Source: Candidatus Pacearchaeota archaeon (GTDB lineage Archaea > Nanoarchaeota > Nanoarchaeia > Pacearchaeales > GW2011-AR1). Taken from it: a DNA stretch of 7,132 nucleotides. The notes under the pieces were generated by a model. That model was given only the letters and a program-made list of their open reading frames with translations, was not told the DNA's origin and did not search any database. Each line of letters begins with the position of its first letter. The stretch's first letter is position 1. Location of the stretch: contig NZER01000333.1 of the NCBI GenBank assembly GCA_002690445.1, positions 1 through 7,132 on the forward strand. Direction: 5' to 3'. Shown here in pieces: positions 6,673 to 7,132 of this stretch. Both the position numbers and the translations under genes were made by a program.

Positions 6673-6680
6673 AAGGAGGA
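6673..6680 (+). promoter_or_regulatory. Strong Shine-Dalgarno AAGGAGGA, fixes start at 6685
   Basis: AAGGAGGA ends four bases before ATG 6685. The in-frame ATG at 6703 (MNKKG) has no such site, so 6685 is the preferred start. This is the best ribosome binding site in the window and implies strong translation. Confidence 0.75.
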
Positions 6681-6684
6681 AAAA

Positions 6685-7053
6685 ATGCAAGATAGAGCAA
6701 AAATGAACAAAAAAGGATTTGCTCTAGGAGATATACTACCTATTGCGCTTACATTAGTTGTCGCAGGTATCGGAGAGATCTTTTAATTATAATAGATTAT
6801 AGATCCCGATTTTGCCTACGGACTAAATGTAATGGGCGACGTAAAGTCAGACATGACTGCTGATTCAACTGAGTATAATGCAACCGCAAACGCAATAACA
6901 GGAGTAGCTAAATTACCAGAGAAATTTCCACTAATCGTAACAGTAGTAATTAATGAGAGTTGTTATGCCTGACAGGATAGATTCTATTAACTATAGGTTG
7001 CTGCGATTTTAATAGGAATTTTGACTAGGTATTTATTAGTTAAATACTCTTAG
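6685..7053 (+). CDS. Two-helix major capsid-type protein, interrupted by two BHB introns (spliced 94 aa)
   Basis: Coding exons are 6685-6775, 6812-6948 and 6997-7053, joined to 285 bases (94 residues plus TAG). Unspliced, the frame meets stops at 6784, 6790, 6793, 6970, 6988 and 6994 and yields only 33 residues. Spliced, the protein has a class III-like start (MNKKGFALGD at residues 7-16), helix 1 (about 17-37, with VVAGIGVAYGL across junction 1), a polar loop with an STEYNATANAI motif (49-59) and KLPEKFP (64-70), then helix 2 (71-90, VTVVVAAILIGIL across junction 2) and a basic end. Two helices around an NAT loop with Pro before helix 2 is the pattern of fusellovirus VP1-type capsid proteins, which line the lipid-associated shell. 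The join restores both helices without an odd residue, strong evidence against a pseudogene. It has its own promoter and terminator. Family match is by pattern only, and splicing is not shown experimentally. Confidence 0.85.
6776..6811 (+). other. Intron 1, 36 nt, canonical bulge-helix-bulge
   Basis: Outer helix AGGTA (6765-6769) pairs with TGCCT (6813-6817), one U.G pair. Central four-base helix TCGG (6770-6773) pairs with CCGA (6806-6809). Bulges are AGA (6774-6776) and TTT (6810-6812), three bases each. Inner helix GATCT (6777-6781) pairs with AGATC (6801-6805), closed by an AT-rich loop. Cutting after the second base of each bulge joins G6775 to T6812 and creates a GTT Val codon, giving GIG-V-AYGL in frame. 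The intron is phase 1 and contains three stops. This is the textbook substrate of archaeal tRNA splicing endonuclease. Confidence 0.88.
6949..6996 (+). other. Intron 2, 48 nt, relaxed bulge-helix-bulge
   Basis: Outer helix ATCGTAACA (6934-6942) pairs with TGCTGCGAT (6999-7007), eight of nine pairs with one A.C mismatch. Central helix GTAG (6943-6946) pairs with CTAT (6991-6994), one G.U. Bulges are TAA (6947-6949) and AGGT (6995-6998). The second has four bases, hence relaxed. Inner helix TTAAT (6950-6954) pairs with ATTAA (6986-6990). A small hairpin (TAT-CCT/AGG-ATA, 6964-6979) sits inside. Cutting after the second bulge bases joins GTA to GTT in phase 0, giving VTVV-VAAI. The intron holds three stops. 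Relaxed folds are cut by the broad-specificity endonucleases of some archaeal lineages. Confidence 0.82.
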
Positions 7054-7063
7054 AGACAGAAAA

Positions 7064-7090
7064 AGGGATTAATAATCCCTATTTTATTAT
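7064..7090 (+). terminator. Hairpin plus U-rich tail after the capsid-type gene
   Basis: AGGGATT (7064-7070) pairs perfectly with AATCCCT (7074-7080) over an AAT loop, followed by ATTTTATTAT. It begins 11 bases after the TAG, where a transcript end for the single-gene unit is expected. Confidence 0.65.
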
Positions 7091-7091
7091 T

Positions 7092-7111
7092 ATAAAGGAG
7101 AATAAAGGAGA
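7092..7111 (+). repeat. Tandem duplicated ribosome binding site (2 x ATAAAGGAGA)
   Basis: The ten-base unit ATAAAGGAGA occurs twice in direct tandem (7092-7101 and 7102-7111), so two AAGGAG sites precede ATG 7115. Only the second has normal spacing (four bases after GGAG). Probably a slippage duplication. Whether it affects translation is unknown. Confidence 0.7.
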
Positions 7112-7114
7112 AAA

Positions 7115-7132
7115 ATGGGAAGAGAAACAAGA
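7115..7132 (+). CDS. First codons of a further gene, cut by window end
   Basis: The ATG is preceded by a good AAAGGAGA site and opens MGRETR before the window ends. It follows the terminator hairpin, so it starts a new unit. No TATA box is certain in the short AT-rich gap. Nothing can be said of its function. Confidence 0.55.

Noticed and set aside
6685..7053. Degraded pseudogene, or stop-codon readthrough/recoding
   Set aside because: The stops are clustered in two segments that both have BHB borders, and the remaining codons form an uninterrupted family-like protein. Recoding would have to pass three stops closely spaced in each cluster. Strong promoter, ribosome site and terminator also argue for function.
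1..7132. tRNA, rRNA, insertion sequence, attachment site or origin
   Set aside because: No cloverleaf, transposase, terminal inverted repeats or iteron set was seen. The intergenic space is only the two short control regions near the 3' end.

Overview
The window looks like part of an archaeal virus or provirus. It carries a late, virion-type gene block in which every readable gene lies on the + strand, packed with overlaps of a few bases or no gap. The case for archaea rests on four things: a TTTAAATA TATA box followed by a short leader and a strong Shine-Dalgarno site, class III-like (KKG) N-termini, an NAT-bearing two-helix protein of the spindle-virus capsid type, and two bulge-helix-bulge (BHB) introns. 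The DNA is AT-rich and favours AGA for Arg and CTA/TTA for Leu. A low-GC DPANN archaeon (Woese-, Pace- or Nanoarchaeota-like) is a reasonable host guess, but the sequence does not prove it.

Layout. 1-363 is the 3' end of a Pro/Arg-repeat, Lys-rich protein. 364-912 is a soluble protein of unknown function. 913-2667 holds three exported proteins: a modular surface protein (338 aa), a small anchored protein (132 aa) and a SENY/SESY-repeat protein (113 aa). 2682-3020 is a small membrane protein, 3013-3201 a small ribbon-helix-helix-like protein, and 3173-3685 a four-helix membrane protein with a KKG N-terminus. 3682-5859 is a large membrane-anchored surface protein with a LamG-like module, the best spike or receptor-binding candidate. 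5856-6593 holds two small membrane proteins. 6594-6684 is a control region with a hairpin, a TATA box and a strong ribosome binding site. 6685-7053 is a separately transcribed gene, followed by a hairpin terminator and the first codons of another gene (7115 on).

Main discovery. The gene at 6685-7053 looks broken because six in-frame stops fall in two clusters. Each cluster lies in a short segment bounded by a BHB fold, the substrate of the archaeal tRNA splicing endonuclease. Removing 6776-6811 (36 nt) and 6949-6996 (48 nt) at the canonical cut sites (after the second bulge base) gives one uninterrupted 94-residue protein. That protein has a KKG N-terminus, two hydrophobic helices and an NAT loop, like the major capsid proteins of spindle-shaped archaeal viruses. 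The virus would thus need the host tRNA-splicing machinery to make its capsid protein. Exon 2 encodes almost exactly the exposed loop, and both introns interrupt membrane helices.

Together the genes would supply the envelope or capsid membrane proteins, the host-recognition proteins and a small DNA-binding regulator. Assignment to a virus is inferred from gene style and arrangement. No terminase, ATPase, integrase or polymerase lies in the window.
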